A DNA stretch of 64,000 bases from Betaproteobacteria bacterium (GTDB lineage Bacteria; Pseudomonadota; Gammaproteobacteria; Burkholderiales; Casimicrobiaceae). Made by a program: the position numbers and the translations under genes. This document shows positions 52,732 to 62,857 of the stretch, piece after piece (position 1 is the first letter of the stretch; each line of letters opens with the position of its first letter). Where the stretch lies: assembly GCA_013298145.1 (NCBI GenBank), contig JAAFJO010000006.1, positions 1 to 64,000 of the forward strand. The letters run 5' to 3'. Below the pieces are notes generated by a model, which worked only from the letters and a program-made list of their open reading frames with translations, was not told the DNA's origin and made no database searches.

Positions 52732-53343
52732 ATGCAGAAACTGTTACTCGCAGTTGATCGTTTATCCACTCGCCTAGGCCAGCTCTGCGCGTGGGCCATT
52801 GTGGGGCTCACACTGCTCATCGGCTGGGAGGTGTTTAACCGCTACCTGCTATCTAACCCGCATCCTTGGGTGATGGACGCGAGCAATATGCTCTACGGGT
52901 TGCTTTTCATGATGGCCGGCGCATACACGCTGTCAAAGAACGGTCACGTTCGCGGCGATGTGCTGTACGGTTTCTTCGAGCCGCGTACGCAAGCTTTCTT
53001 TGATTTGATTCTCTACTTGCTTTTTTTCGTGGGCGGCGTTGTCGCCCTGGTTTATGCGGGCTGGGATTTCTTTCAAGTCTCCTACGCGCAAGGCGAACGA
53101 TCCTCAATTGCAGCTGACGGGCCTCCGATCTATCCGTTTAAGGCAGTCATTCCGATTGCTGGCGCGCTGCTTCTTTTGCAAGGCATCGTCGAAATCATTC
53201 GCTGCCTCATCTGCCTCAAAACGGGGGCATGGCCGTCGCGCGAACAGGATGTAGAAGAAGTCGATATCGACAAGTTAAAGGCGATGGTTCACGCCGAAGA
53301 CATGCCGGATGCGCCCGCTTCTGCCAAGAAAGTTGGGGCATAA
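52732..53343 (+). CDS. TRAP transporter small permease (DctQ family)
   Basis: The 203-residue membrane protein has four helices: AWAIVGLTLLIGWEVFNRYL, NMLYGLLFMMAGAYTLSKNG, LILYLLFFVGGVVALVYAGW and AVIPIAGALLLLQGIVEIIR. NGHVRGDVLYGFF lies between the second and third helices and is typical of DctQ. The C-terminus has an acidic tail (DVEEVDIDKLKAMVHAEDMP). Its stop is one base before the ATG of the large permease gene. Confidence 0.92.
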   Translation: MQKLLLAVDRLSTRLGQLCAWAIVGLTLLIGWEVFNRYLLSNPHPWVMDASNMLYGLLFMMAGAYTLSKNGHVRGDVLYGFFEPRTQAFFDLILYLLFFVGGVVALVYAGWDFFQVSYAQGERSSIAADGPPIYPFKAVIPIAGALLLLQGIVEIIRCLICLKTGAWPSREQDVEEVDIDKLKAMVHAEDMPDAPASAKKVGA

Positions 53344-53344
53344 C

Positions 53345-55597
53345 ATGAAGATCAAAAAGGAACTTTGGTTTGGTTTGATCATCATGGCGTTGATCGCCAC
53401 GCCAACGCTCGTGCTCATGCCGTGGGGATCGATGTCGCTCGGACATTACGGCTTGATGATGTTGGCGCTCGTTGTCGTCGCGATCATGCTCGGCTTCCCC
53501 ACAGCCTTTACGCTGATGGGCATGGGCGTGATCTTCGCCTTTATCTCGTATTACGCAGCCAAGGGCGGCGATGTGAAGACGGCCGCGAGCCACACGCTGG
53601 ATCTCATGGTGCAGCGCACCTACGGCGTGATGACCAACGACGTGTTGATCTCGATTCCGCTCTTCGTTTTCATGGGTTATTTGGTTGAGCGTGCAAACCT
53701 GATCGAAAAGCTCTTCAAATCGCTACACCTTTCGCTCGCGCGAGTACCGGGCTCACTCGCTGTGGCAACGCTCGTGACCTGCGCGATTTTTGCAACCGCC
53801 ACCGGAATCGTTGGCGCGGTGGTAACGCTCATGGGTTTACTCGCGTTGCCCGCAATGCTCCGAGCCGGGTATGACATTCGTTTGGCAGCGGGCGCGATTA
53901 CCGCAGGCGGTTGTCTTGGGATATTGATCCCGCCGTCCGTCATGCTGATCGTTTACGGCGCAACGGCGGGCGTCTCGGTGGTGAAGCTTTATGCAGGCGC
54001 ATTCTTCCCCGGCATCATGCTCGCCACGCTCTACATCATCTATGTGATCGTGCGCGCGAAACTCAATCCCAAGCTTGCTCCACCGCTCGCGCCACAAGAT
54101 CGTATCGTGCCACTCACGCCTGTGGCCGCAGCGCTCTCAAGTCAGGGTACGCAACGCACGCTTCCAGCGCTTGTTAAAGCGTTGGGAACAGAGGCACGAC
54201 TAGGGCTTCCTTCCCGCACGGTAGCAAAGCAAACCTTGGTTGCGTTGTTGCCGGCAATCGCAATTGCTGCGCTCTTGCTGCTGGTGCACCGCGCGGTCAC
54301 CACGGGCGAGATCGCCGCCAATACGAGCGGTCTCGTGGAGATGGGATCAAGCGCATCCACTACGAGCGGCGTGCAAGAACCGCCAGGAAGTAATTCAAGC
54401 GATCTAAAGGAGCCACCTGCTGCGCTTAACGAAATCAAAGAGCCCGCGGCAAATGGCGAGCTGAAAGAGCCGCCATCTGCGGAGGGTGTCAAAGAACCCC
54501 CAGGCGCGCAGGCGGCACAAGCAAGCGGCGATCTTAAAGAACCGCCAGGTGCAAATGCGAGTACATCCTTGCCCGCCGCGACAGATGGCGTGAAAGAGCC
54601 GCCGACCGCAGCGGTCGCCGAGCCGGGCGCGAAGGCAAAGCCCGCCAAGCTAGACACGCCGAAATGGTTCTGGTGGACCTTGGGCGCGATGAGCATCCTT
54701 CTAGCGTTTTTCTACGCCACACTGAACTGGCAACGCTTCGAAATCTTCAAGATGCTTCTTGCATCCTTCTTCCCGCTTGCGTTCCTGATTCTTGCCGTGC
54801 TGGGAACTATCGTGTTTGGCCTCGCAACACCCACTGAGGCTGCAGCGGTCGGCTCAATTGGCGGCTTTATCCTCGCTTCGTTCTATCTTGCGGCGGCGAA
54901 ACCGAGCGCTGAGCGACGAAAGATCCTTCGCCTTTGGTTGCCGCTGTGGGTGCTCATATTCGCTGCGATTGTTTGGTTTGTGCTGCTGCAATCTGAGTGG
55001 ATCACGAGCCCCGTTCCCTTGTGGCTCGGCTGGCTCTCAATGACGGCGTTCGTCGTTTGGTGCGCGATTGCCACGGCTCAGGTAAAGCTCCAAGGCGTGC
55101 TTTCCGAATCGGTATTTCTCACCGCGAAGACCTCGGCGATGGTGTGCTGGTTGTTCGTGGGCTCATCGATTTTCTCTGCGGCGTTCGCACTTCTGGGCGG
55201 GCAGGAAATCATCGAGACATGGGTGCTATCACTCGGACTCACGCCAACGCAGTTCCTCATCCTGTCGCAGTTCATTATTTTTGTACTCGGTTGGCCGCTT
55301 GAGTGGACAGAGATCATCGTGATCTTCATGCCGATCTTCATTCCACTGCTTGCCCAGTTCAACATTGATCCGCTCTTCTTCGGGCTGCTTGTGGCGCTCA
55401 ATCTGCAAACCGCGTTCTTGTCTCCGCCCGTTGCGATGGCGGCGTTCTACCTGAAGGGGGTTGCACCGCCGAGCGTCACGCTGAATCAAATCTTTGCGGG
55501 CATGGTTCCGTTCATGCTGATTCAAGTGGTTGCGCTCGCGCTCCTATACATCTTTCCGCAAATTGGCCTCTGGTTACCGAACGTGCTTTACAACTAA
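53345..55597 (+). CDS. TRAP transporter large permease (DctM family) with KEPP-repeat insert
   Basis: The protein of about 750 residues is much longer than the usual 430-residue DctM. Residues 1-250 have the N-terminal helices with FPTAFTLMGMGVIFAF and CLGILIPPSVMLIVYGATAG. A helix (LVALLPAIAIAALLLLVHRA) near residue 297-318 precedes a hydrophilic insert of about 110 residues. The insert contains seven copies of [VLI]-[QK]-E-P-[PA] (54371-54604), for example VQEPPG, DLKEPP and GVKEPP. The C-terminal half resumes at PKWFWWTLGAMSILL and contains GLATPTEAAAVGSIGGFILA. The insert probably forms a flexible loop; which side of the membrane is uncertain. Confidence 0.92.
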   Translation: MKIKKELWFGLIIMALIATPTLVLMPWGSMSLGHYGLMMLALVVVAIMLGFPTAFTLMGMGVIFAFISYYAAKGGDVKTAASHTLDLMVQRTYGVMTNDVLISIPLFVFMGYLVERANLIEKLFKSLHLSLARVPGSLAVATLVTCAIFATATGIVGAVVTLMGLLALPAMLRAGYDIRLAAGAITAGGCLGILIPPSVMLIVYGATAGVSVVKLYAGAFFPGIMLATLYIIYVIVRAKLNPKLAPPLAPQDRIVPLTPVAAALSSQGTQRTLPALVKALGTEARLGLPSRTVAKQTLVALLPAIAIAALLLLVHRAVTTGEIAANTSGLVEMGSSASTTSGVQEPPGSNSSDLKEPPAALNEIKEPAANGELKEPPSAEGVKEPPGAQAAQASGDLKEPPGANASTSLPAATDGVKEPPTAAVAEPGAKAKPAKLDTPKWFWWTLGAMSILLAFFYATLNWQRFEIFKMLLASFFPLAFLILAVLGTIVFGLATPTEAAAVGSIGGFILASFYLAAAKPSAERRKILRLWLPLWVLIFAAIVWFVLLQSEWITSPVPLWLGWLSMTAFVVWCAIATAQVKLQGVLSESVFLTAKTSAMVCWLFVGSSIFSAAFALLGGQEIIETWVLSLGLTPTQFLILSQFIIFVLGWPLEWTEIIVIFMPIFIPLLAQFNIDPLFFGLLVALNLQTAFLSPPVAMAAFYLKGVAPPSVTLNQIFAGMVPFMLIQVVALALLYIFPQIGLWLPNVLYN

Positions 55598-55741
55598 AAG
55601 ACGAGTGCCCGCGACTTGACCGGTTGCGGGGAAGAAATATCTTTCGGAGCCGAGCTGAGTCGCGATTAATTCGCACGACCACTGATTCGCTTGGCGCATC
55701 GCATTGCCGCGCGCTCAGCGACTTTTGTGGCGCGGTATCGA

Positions 55742-57301
55742 CTACGCCTGACTCTGCGCGCGCATGATGTCGATGATTTCTTCGATCGGCCGTGCTGCGT
55801 CGAAGTAGAACCCTTGTAGATGAGTTGCGCCTGCTCGAACCAAGGCGTCTGCTTGGGTCTTCGTTTCCACGCCCTCGACGACAACCTCTGAACCAATCTG
55901 AAGCGCCAGATCAATCAAGCTCTTCACCACGGGTGTCACGCCATCCGGGGTTTGAATACTGCGCACCAACATGCCGTCAATCTTGATGAAGTCAAAAGGC
56001 ATTCTTTGAAGCTGACTTAGGTTCGCGTATCCCGTACCCAGATCATCCATTCCCACCTTTACGCCGTTTGTGCGAAGCTCGTGCAGGAGCACTTCAGCGT
56101 ACTCGCCCAACGGTGCGCGCTCGGTAATTTCAATTTGAAGTCGCCCCGCGCCCACCGACATGATTTGTTGAGAAATTGCGGCAAGCACCCGATTGTCTTC
56201 GAGCAGTGTGGGGGGAACGTTGATAGTGCACCAGAATTTCAATTCACTTGGCACACGCGCCAGGTCCGCACTCACCAAATCGATCACACGTTTTGTTAAA
56301 GGTGCAGAAATGGCGTCCTGCGAGAAGATGTCGGCGAACTGCGCTGCGCGCAAAAGCCCACGTCGCGGATGCTTCCAGCGTAGCAGCGCCTCAACCCCCA
56401 CAATTTTCAGGGTTGCGGCAGCAACGATCGGCTGATAATGCATTACAAACTCGTCACGCTGCAGCGCACCCAGGTAGCGCAAACGGTCGAGGTTTCCGCG
56501 TAAAAGCCAACGATGAATTGCAAAGCCGCAGAGTGCACCAATGGCACCAAACCCAATTAAAAACGTAGGCAACAGCGAAAACATTCCGCGAGTCCAGACG
56601 TTTAACGTGGCCTCAGCGGTCGCTTCGAATGCGCTGCGTGACGAACGAGAAGAACGCTCAAGTACAGGTAGCCGACTTTCCGACGAACTTATTTCACCAA
56701 CGGTGTAGACGGGGTCGCTAGCCTTAACGCCGTCCGGTGCCAGCGGGTGATTGGGCGCGAATCGTAGCTGCAAACGGCCCGAGCCAGCATACGCGAAATC
56801 ACGTTCAAATTCGGCAAGAACCTGTGGATTGAATAATGCATTTACGGCCGTCCCACGCTCTCTAGATACGTACACAAACAACGACATGTTGTTCGTGATG
56901 ACTTTGTTAGGCGCAATATCTAGGTGCGTACCTGGCTGGGTGAGTGCCGCTGGAATAGGGATTTCGGTGTCTGTGGGCCCAAAGTTTGTGCAGTACAAGC
57001 GGCCATCGCGAATCAGTCCCACCTCGCGGATCTGCGAAAGCGAGGTGTAGACAACATCTTGTAGGACCCGACGGGTAGCGGCGTCGCAGGGCTGTCCACG
57101 TAGGGAATCAATTCGAGCGAGATCGGTGACGGTGCGATCAATTAAGCGATCCGCGTTAAACACGGCTCGATTCGAACTCGACTCGAGTTCGGAGGCTACG
57201 ATCCGCCACGAAATCAAAAGCGAAAATGCAATCGCGGAGAGCAGCGCAACCGCAATAAGCGCAGCGGTGATGTAGCGAAATCGCACGAACCTGTACATCA
57301 C
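55742..57301 (-). CDS. CSS-type sensor EAL-domain cyclic-di-GMP phosphodiesterase
   Basis: The protein of about 519 residues (start MYRFVRFRYITAALIAVALL) has two membrane helices bounding a periplasmic sensor. The sensor resembles the CSS family, with cysteines at LRGQPCDAATRRVL and DGRLYCTNFGP, though the second motif reads CTN instead of CSS. The C-terminal EAL domain retains key motifs: HYQPIVAAATLKIVGVEALL (E of EAL), GMDDLGTGYANL (DDFGTG-like) and VVEGVETKTQ. It should hydrolyse c-di-GMP and respond to periplasmic redox state. The gene is monocistronic. Confidence 0.9.
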   Translation of the reverse strand: MMYRFVRFRYITAALIAVALLSAIAFSLLISWRIVASELESSSNRAVFNADRLIDRTVTDLARIDSLRGQPCDAATRRVLQDVVYTSLSQIREVGLIRDGRLYCTNFGPTDTEIPIPAALTQPGTHLDIAPNKVITNNMSLFVYVSRERGTAVNALFNPQVLAEFERDFAYAGSGRLQLRFAPNHPLAPDGVKASDPVYTVGEISSSESRLPVLERSSRSSRSAFEATAEATLNVWTRGMFSLLPTFLIGFGAIGALCGFAIHRWLLRGNLDRLRYLGALQRDEFVMHYQPIVAAATLKIVGVEALLRWKHPRRGLLRAAQFADIFSQDAISAPLTKRVIDLVSADLARVPSELKFWCTINVPPTLLEDNRVLAAISQQIMSVGAGRLQIEITERAPLGEYAEVLLHELRTNGVKVGMDDLGTGYANLSQLQRMPFDFIKIDGMLVRSIQTPDGVTPVVKSLIDLALQIGSEVVVEGVETKTQADALVRAGATHLQGFYFDAARPIEEIIDIMRAQSQA

Positions 57302-57549
57302 GTTCTGGTCCTCGCCCCTCATTTAATGGCACAAAATTACGATGGACGCTCGCTCAACTCTGGCGGCTGCACGCTGTTTTCAGGGCACGCCAATCTGCGG
57401 TAAGTTGCGGCGTCAAAAACTGCGTTAAGCAGTCGATGCGCCAGCCTTTGTCCATAGTACCGGGAACTTCGCGATTCGCAAAGCACGTTTCATCCGCTCG
57501 GCGCGCTAAATCGCTGAAGGATAGAGACGCGCTTGAGTATGCGGCCCTT

Positions 57550-58107
57550 TTACTTAAGTCGCTCGCCCCAATAAAACTGCTTGACCGAGCTGTCGCCAGT
57601 GCGCTCATCCCTGCGCAGCCCCTCTTCGTATGCAAGTACCCGGAACTGCTCACGCGTACGATCAAGTAATTCATTCGAGCGCAATAAGAACTCAGCGCGC
57701 GACGGCCTGCCGAACTGCTCGTGACCTTCCATGTATGTTTCGTAAATCAGGAAGCCTCCAATCCGCACAGTGTCAATTAGCCTAGCCAACGTCGGGCGCC
57801 AGAGGTAATTGCAAACGAGTACCGTGTCAAAACTCTGGGCCGGGTAAGGCCAGGCCAAATCGCTCAGCGAGTCTCCTTCGAGATCACGCAATTCGGTACG
57901 AATATTGTCGTGACTTTCCAACCCTTGCAGCGAATTCGGATCACGGTCAACGGCGGTGACGTGAACTCCGCGTCGAGCAAAATAAATCGCGTGCCGACCG
58001 GAGCCACATGCAACATCGAGGAGCGTACTTCCGTCGCGAATTTTGCACGCGTGCTTCACCACAAACACGGAAGGTTCTGAGCTATTTGTACGATGGGTCT
58101 GAAACAT
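57550..58107 (-). CDS. SAM-dependent methyltransferase (class I, TehB/UbiE-like)
   Basis: The 185-residue protein has the Rossmann SAM-binding motif LLDVACGSGRHAIYFARRG (residues 30-48), then VTAVDRDPNSL and LVCNYLWRPTLARLID. It is short and lacks extra domains; it resembles small TehB-type methyltransferases. The substrate is unknown. Protein-coding signal is clear through to the stop; the intergenic stretch downstream holds only weak frames. Confidence 0.85.
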   Translation of the reverse strand: MFQTHRTNSSEPSVFVVKHACKIRDGSTLLDVACGSGRHAIYFARRGVHVTAVDRDPNSLQGLESHDNIRTELRDLEGDSLSDLAWPYPAQSFDTVLVCNYLWRPTLARLIDTVRIGGFLIYETYMEGHEQFGRPSRAEFLLRSNELLDRTREQFRVLAYEEGLRRDERTGDSSVKQFYWGERLK

Positions 58108-58300
58108 TTTTCGACGAGTTGAGGAAGCACAGTTTGCTGAATGCTAAGACCAAAGACAGCTAGCTTGTCGTTGTTCAACTGAGGGTGCTCCAATTCGGCA
58201 AACAATGTTTCACTCCGCTCTCAAGCGCACACGCGCACCAGTTTGCCCATCACTCATGACTGCTCACCTCTCGCGTTTGCTCTCTCCTCGCACATTCCTG

Positions 58301-60073
58301 ATGCAACAGGAAGCCTCAAGGTGCAATCTAATCCGTAAGCTCATGTTCACGATAGTCACGTCGCTTGCGGTTCTCATGTTCGCGACATCCGCCGCCGCGC
58401 AGTTCGCGAACGGCACGGGCATCGCAATAATTCCGGGTAGCGCACTGGGATGGGCGCTTGCCCTACAGAGTGACGGAAAAATCGTTGCTGCTGGTCCGTG
58501 CGGAACGACCTATTGCGTAGCTCGACTCAATGCAGACGGCACCGCAGACACCAGTTTCGGCAACGTTTCAACACCCGGCCGTGTCGTTATTCCTGATCTG
58601 ATTTATATGTTTGGGCGCGGGAAAGCCAAGCTCCTCGTGCGCGCCGATGGAAAGATCGTCTTCGCGGCGAGTTGTCGCGCCGGGCCATCCCTCTCCGAGC
58701 GCACTCGCTTTTGCGTCGCTCGGCTCAATGCGAACGGCACTCTCGACGAAACGTTTACCGGTCCCTCCCTTGCGGTGCCAGGAAACGGCCGCTTTGTACT
58801 GCCAGTTTCAGTCGATTCAGACGATATCGTGATGGGGATGGCTGTCGAATCCATCAATCAACAAAAACTCATCCTAGTGGGCGAGTGCAACCGCTATCAC
58901 TGCGTTGCGCGACTCAACGATGACGGCGCTTTTGATGCAACGTTTACAGGTCCAGGCAGTAGCGTTTCTGTCCCAGGCATTGATCCACCCGCACCCAGCG
59001 CGGGGCGCGACGTGTTCAAACATCTCTTTAACGACTTCGGTCGCGCCAACTCGGTCACGACCTACCCAAACGGAAAAATATTGATCGTCGGCGTCTGCGA
59101 GTATTTCGCAACACGAATCTGCTTAACGAAGCTGAATGCAGACGGCAGCCTCGATACCGACTTCAACGGAGACAACACACCCCCCGGACAAAACCCAGGG
59201 CGTATCGTCGTTACGTCAACCACGCCCGGAAACGCAGTGATTAACGAAAGCGGGCTCGACGTAGCACTTCAGTCCAATGGCGACTTCTTGGTGCTCTGCG
59301 AACACGGGCTGAGCGCGGCGCACTGCATCTACCGGTTTAACAATGGCGGCACGCTCGACACCAACTTTAGCTCCGGACTTGCGTTTCCGAGCGTACCGGG
59401 ACGCACGGTTTTCAGCACAATCGGAAGGCCCGTCGCGATCGCACTCACCCCGCCCGGATCTGGCTTGAACAACCGCGTACTAAGCCTGGGAAATTGCAAT
59501 CAGCCCAGTAACACCGTCACGATGTGCGTCGGCGCGCTGAACAACCAGTCGGGAGGCGCGTTTGACGGTACCGTCGATAGCGCGGGTTTGACCGGCCCCA
59601 ATGGCGACGGGGCAGGATCATTTGCCTATCCGGCGTGGCCGTCAGGCGGCGTCATCTCAGGTGTGGGACCGAATGCGATCGTCGCCAAGAGCGATGGTTC
59701 GTTCTTTATCGTCTCAACTTGCAGTGGACAAATGTGCGTTTACAAGTTTCGTCCAGACGGGGCGCTCGATACCTCGCGATGCAACAAAGACGTCGATAGC
59801 GACGGTTTCGTTAGCGCGCCTGCGGATGGCATGAGGCTAATCCGCGCCCTGCTGGCCGTCCCTGGCGCCCCCGTGCTCCCGGCGGGGCTCGGGTACGACA
59901 TCGACGGCGATGGAGAGCTCAACGCAGCGCGTGATGGGTTGCTATTCGCGCGCCGGATGCTGGGCTTTAGCGGGAGCGCACTCACGAGCGGCATCACCGC
60001 AGCGCCCAATGCGCGGCGCAGCAGTGGCGTGGACATCGAAAGTTATCTACGAACGCGCTGCGGGCTCTCCTAG
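58301..60073 (+). CDS. Exported seven-repeat delta-60-type protein with dockerin-like C-terminus
   Basis: The start is uncertain (ATG at 58205, 58301 or 58343); a signal peptide core MFTIVTSLAVLMFATSAAA is clear. The body has seven repeats of the delta-60 type, such as SDGKIVAAGPCGTTYCVARL, NADGTADTSFG and NPNGKILIVG-like strands, probably a beta-propeller. Every repeat has one cysteine in the second strand and another before the ARLN strand, so each blade may be disulfide-bridged. The last 100 residues contain VDSDGFVSAPADGMRLI and DIDGDGELNAARDGLLFARR, a dockerin- or EF-hand-like module shared with the 47121-49847 protein. It is probably secreted or surface-bound; its ligand is unknown. Confidence 0.82.
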   Translation: MQQEASRCNLIRKLMFTIVTSLAVLMFATSAAAQFANGTGIAIIPGSALGWALALQSDGKIVAAGPCGTTYCVARLNADGTADTSFGNVSTPGRVVIPDLIYMFGRGKAKLLVRADGKIVFAASCRAGPSLSERTRFCVARLNANGTLDETFTGPSLAVPGNGRFVLPVSVDSDDIVMGMAVESINQQKLILVGECNRYHCVARLNDDGAFDATFTGPGSSVSVPGIDPPAPSAGRDVFKHLFNDFGRANSVTTYPNGKILIVGVCEYFATRICLTKLNADGSLDTDFNGDNTPPGQNPGRIVVTSTTPGNAVINESGLDVALQSNGDFLVLCEHGLSAAHCIYRFNNGGTLDTNFSSGLAFPSVPGRTVFSTIGRPVAIALTPPGSGLNNRVLSLGNCNQPSNTVTMCVGALNNQSGGAFDGTVDSAGLTGPNGDGAGSFAYPAWPSGGVISGVGPNAIVAKSDGSFFIVSTCSGQMCVYKFRPDGALDTSRCNKDVDSDGFVSAPADGMRLIRALLAVPGAPVLPAGLGYDIDGDGELNAARDGLLFARRMLGFSGSALTSGITAAPNARRSSGVDIESYLRTRCGLS

Positions 60074-60125
60074 CCCTGTAAAACAGGTCGCGAATGCCAC
60101 AGCGCGGTGCGCCGCAGACTACTCG

Positions 60126-62423
60126 TCAAAGTAAGGATGCCTGCCGCGAATGGCCCGCGTCCACGACAGCAACGGCCGTCATGTTCACGATACGGCGGAC
60201 CGTAGCGCTTGGCGTCAAGATATGCACGGGCTTTGCACAACCCAGAAGAATCGGCCCGATGGCGACGTTATTGCCAGCACCCGTCTTGAGCAGGTTGTAC
60301 GCGATGTTCGCCGAATCGATATTTGGACACACGAGCAGGTTCGCTGAACCCTTCAGCGGCGATTCGATCGCGCCACGGATGTCTTCATCAAGCGCACTAT
60401 CACCATGCATCTCGCCATCGACTTCAAGCGTGGGCGCACGATCCTTGAGCAACTGAAGCGCCTGTCGCATCTTGAGCGCGGACGGCTTGTTCGATGTGCC
60501 GAAGTTTGAGTGCGACAAAAGAGCGACTTTCGGTGTTAAACCAAAGCGGCGCAATTCGTCGGCAGCCATCAGCGTGATTTCTGCGAGTTGCTCTGCGGTC
60601 GGGTCATAGTTCACATGTGTATCAACCAGAAAGACCAAACGGTTCGGCAACATGATGCCGTTCATCGCCGCATACTCTTTCGCGTCGCGTCGTAAGCCCA
60701 GCACCTGATCGATGTATTGCAAATGCATCTCGTGGGTGCCCCAGGTGCCGCAGATGAGCGCATCGGCATCCCCCTTGCGCACCATCATTGATCCGATGAG
60801 CGTTAAGCGGCGACGCATTTCGATCTTGGCGAGCTGTGCGGTGACGCCCTTGCGCTGGGTGAGCTGGAAGTATTCCTGCCAATAGTCACGGTAGCGCTCA
60901 TCTTGCTCGGGATTCACAAGCTCGACATCAACGCCCGCTTTCATGCGGAGCCCGAACTTCTCGACCCGCTGCGCAAACACTGAAGGTCGCGCTACGACAA
61001 TCGGCTTCGCGATCCCTTCATCGATCACGACCTGAATCGCGCGCATTACGCGTTCCTCTTCGCCCTCAGCAAAGACAACCCGTTTCGGCGCTTTCTTTGC
61101 GGCCTCGAAGATAGGCTTCATCACAGCGCCCGAGTGGTAGACGAACTGTGTCAGCTGCGCTTTGTAGGCGTCGAAATCTTTGATGGGGCGCTGCGCCACA
61201 CCGGATTCAATCGCCGCTTTCGCAACCGCTGGCGCGATGCGCACGATGAGGCGCGGATCAAACGGCTTTGGGATCAAGTATTCGGGGCCGAACGACAGCG
61301 TGCCCGCGTCGCCGTAAGCAGCTGCCACCTGATCGTTTTGCTCAGCCATCGCCAAATCGGCAATCGCGCGCACGGCGGCGAGTTTCATCGCTTCGTTCAC
61401 CGTGGTTGCGCCCACATCCAGTGCACCGCGGAAGATGAACGGGAAACAGAGCACGTTGTTGATTTGATTCGGGTAATCGCTTCGCCCTGTCGCGATGATC
61501 GCATCCGGCCTTGCTTCCTTGGCAAGGTTTGGCATGATCTCCGGCTCTGGGTTCGCAAGCGCGAAAATGAGAGGGCTAGCGTTCATTTTCATTAGCCACT
61601 CGGGCTTAATCACTTTTGCAGCGGATAGCCCAAGAAAAACGTCTGCTTTATCAAGAAGCTGATCGATGGTTCGCAGCTCCGTTTGCTGTGCGTAACGGGC
61701 CTTGTTGTCATCCATCTCCTCGACGCGTCCCTTATAGACGACGCCCTTGATATCGCTCACCCAAATGTTTTCGCGCTTGATGCCGATCGCGACCAACATA
61801 TCGAGACAGGCGAGCGCGGCGGCTCCTGCGCCGGAAACAACGAGCTTCACGTCTTCGGGCTTCTTGCCAACCACACGCAGACCGTTCAGGATACCCGCGC
61901 CCACGATGATGGCAGTGCCGTGTTGATCATCATGAAAGACCGGAATCTTCATCCGTTCGCGGAGCTTCTTCTCGATATAAAAACACTCAGGCGCTTTAAT
62001 GTCTTCGAGGTTGATTCCGCCAAACGTCGGTTCAAGCGCGGCGATGATGTCAACCAGTTTGTCGGGATTGAGCTCGTTGACTTCAATGTCGAAGCAATCG
62101 ATACCGGCAAACTTTTTGAACAGAACCGCTTTGCCTTCCATCACTGGCTTCGCGGCGAGCGGTCCAATCGCGCCCAGACCAAGCACGGCAGTTCCATTTG
62201 TCACCACGCCCACCAGGTTGCCCCGCGACGTAAGATTGAACGATTCCGCTGGATCCCTCACGATTTCTTCGCAGGCGAACGCAACGCCCGGCGAATAGGC
62301 GAGCGCCAAATCACGCTGGTTCGACAGCGTTTTGGTCGCACTGATTTCAAGCTTGCCCGGCTTCGGTGAGCGGTGATATTCGAGAGCGGCGTCTTTTAGA
62401 TTCTGGATTGACCGTTGGGGCAT
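60126..62423 (-). CDS. maeB: NADP-dependent malic enzyme with C-terminal phosphotransacetylase domain
   Basis: MaeB decarboxylates malate to pyruvate, reducing NADP. The protein of about 765 residues from [20 protein letters not shown] is a normal length. The N-terminal malic enzyme domain has [50 protein letters not shown] and [16 protein letters not shown] (NADP site). From about residue 430 there is a phosphate acetyltransferase-like domain ([15 protein letters not shown], then [10 protein letters not shown] near the C-terminus), thought to be regulatory and to bind acetyl-CoA. The start at 62423 is chosen over a longer frame. It could supply NADPH for PHA synthesis. Confidence 0.94.
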   Translation of the reverse strand: MPQRSIQNLKDAALEYHRSPKPGKLEISATKTLSNQRDLALAYSPGVAFACEEIVRDPAESFNLTSRGNLVGVVTNGTAVLGLGAIGPLAAKPVMEGKAVLFKKFAGIDCFDIEVNELNPDKLVDIIAALEPTFGGINLEDIKAPECFYIEKKLRERMKIPVFHDDQHGTAIIVGAGILNGLRVVGKKPEDVKLVVSGAGAAALACLDMLVAIGIKRENIWVSDIKGVVYKGRVEEMDDNKARYAQQTELRTIDQLLDKADVFLGLSAAKVIKPEWLMKMNASPLIFALANPEPEIMPNLAKEARPDAIIATGRSDYPNQINNVLCFPFIFRGALDVGATTVNEAMKLAAVRAIADLAMAEQNDQVAAAYGDAGTLSFGPEYLIPKPFDPRLIVRIAPAVAKAAIESGVAQRPIKDFDAYKAQLTQFVYHSGAVMKPIFEAAKKAPKRVVFAEGEEERVMRAIQVVIDEGIAKPIVVARPSVFAQRVEKFGLRMKAGVDVELVNPEQDERYRDYWQEYFQLTQRKGVTAQLAKIEMRRRLTLIGSMMVRKGDADALICGTWGTHEMHLQYIDQVLGLRRDAKEYAAMNGIMLPNRLVFLVDTHVNYDPTAEQLAEITLMAADELRRFGLTPKVALLSHSNFGTSNKPSALKMRQALQLLKDRAPTLEVDGEMHGDSALDEDIRGAIESPLKGSANLLVCPNIDSANIAYNLLKTGAGNNVAIGPILLGCAKPVHILTPSATVRRIVNMTAVAVVDAGHSRQASLL

Positions 62424-62857
62424 GCTGATAGTGTCCTGATGTGTGGCTGCGGGTCGTTGCTTGGCGTTTAAGATCGCGCAACAGGCAATTTCCGCTAGGC
62501 GGAATCGATTTTCAAAGTTTAGCTTGCCAAACTTTCGATTCGCTTGTTTGAACCGCAAGAATGGACTACCGAGCTGTCGGAATGCCGACACCAGGATACG
62601 AATCGCCGTGCCGTCGTTACCGGGTCAGTCAGATCTCGGTTGCCAACTGCAATTTTCCACTGCCACTGATGAATCTTGCATTCCGTTTCGTCATCAGGGC
62701 GTCACGATCGAGCATGAATGGGCGAGCCCCTTGACTGTGCTTCCGCTACGTCTGCGAACGCTGAACGTCGTGTCCGCGCGCCGCTTTCGTAGCAACATCA
62801 TCACCGACAAGGTGCTTCAATCTAATACCAATCCGGCAAGGTTGCGCGCGCGGGGCG
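62424..62857. other. Intergenic stretch upstream of maeB
   Basis: About 430 bases contain the promoter of the leftward maeB gene. I see two small inverted repeats: TTCCGC-TAG-GCGGAA (62490-62504) and AAAGTTT-(8)-AAACTTT (62514-62535). No convincing coding frame exists on either strand, and no strong terminator follows ggt. Confidence 0.45.

Noticed and set aside
57354..57549. Weak frame on the - strand ending in a Cys- and Trp-containing tail (DWRALKTACSRQS)
   Set aside because: The C-terminal 55 codons look partly protein-like, but most of the frame overlaps the methyltransferase gene and no ribosome site or family is visible. A decayed fragment is possible.
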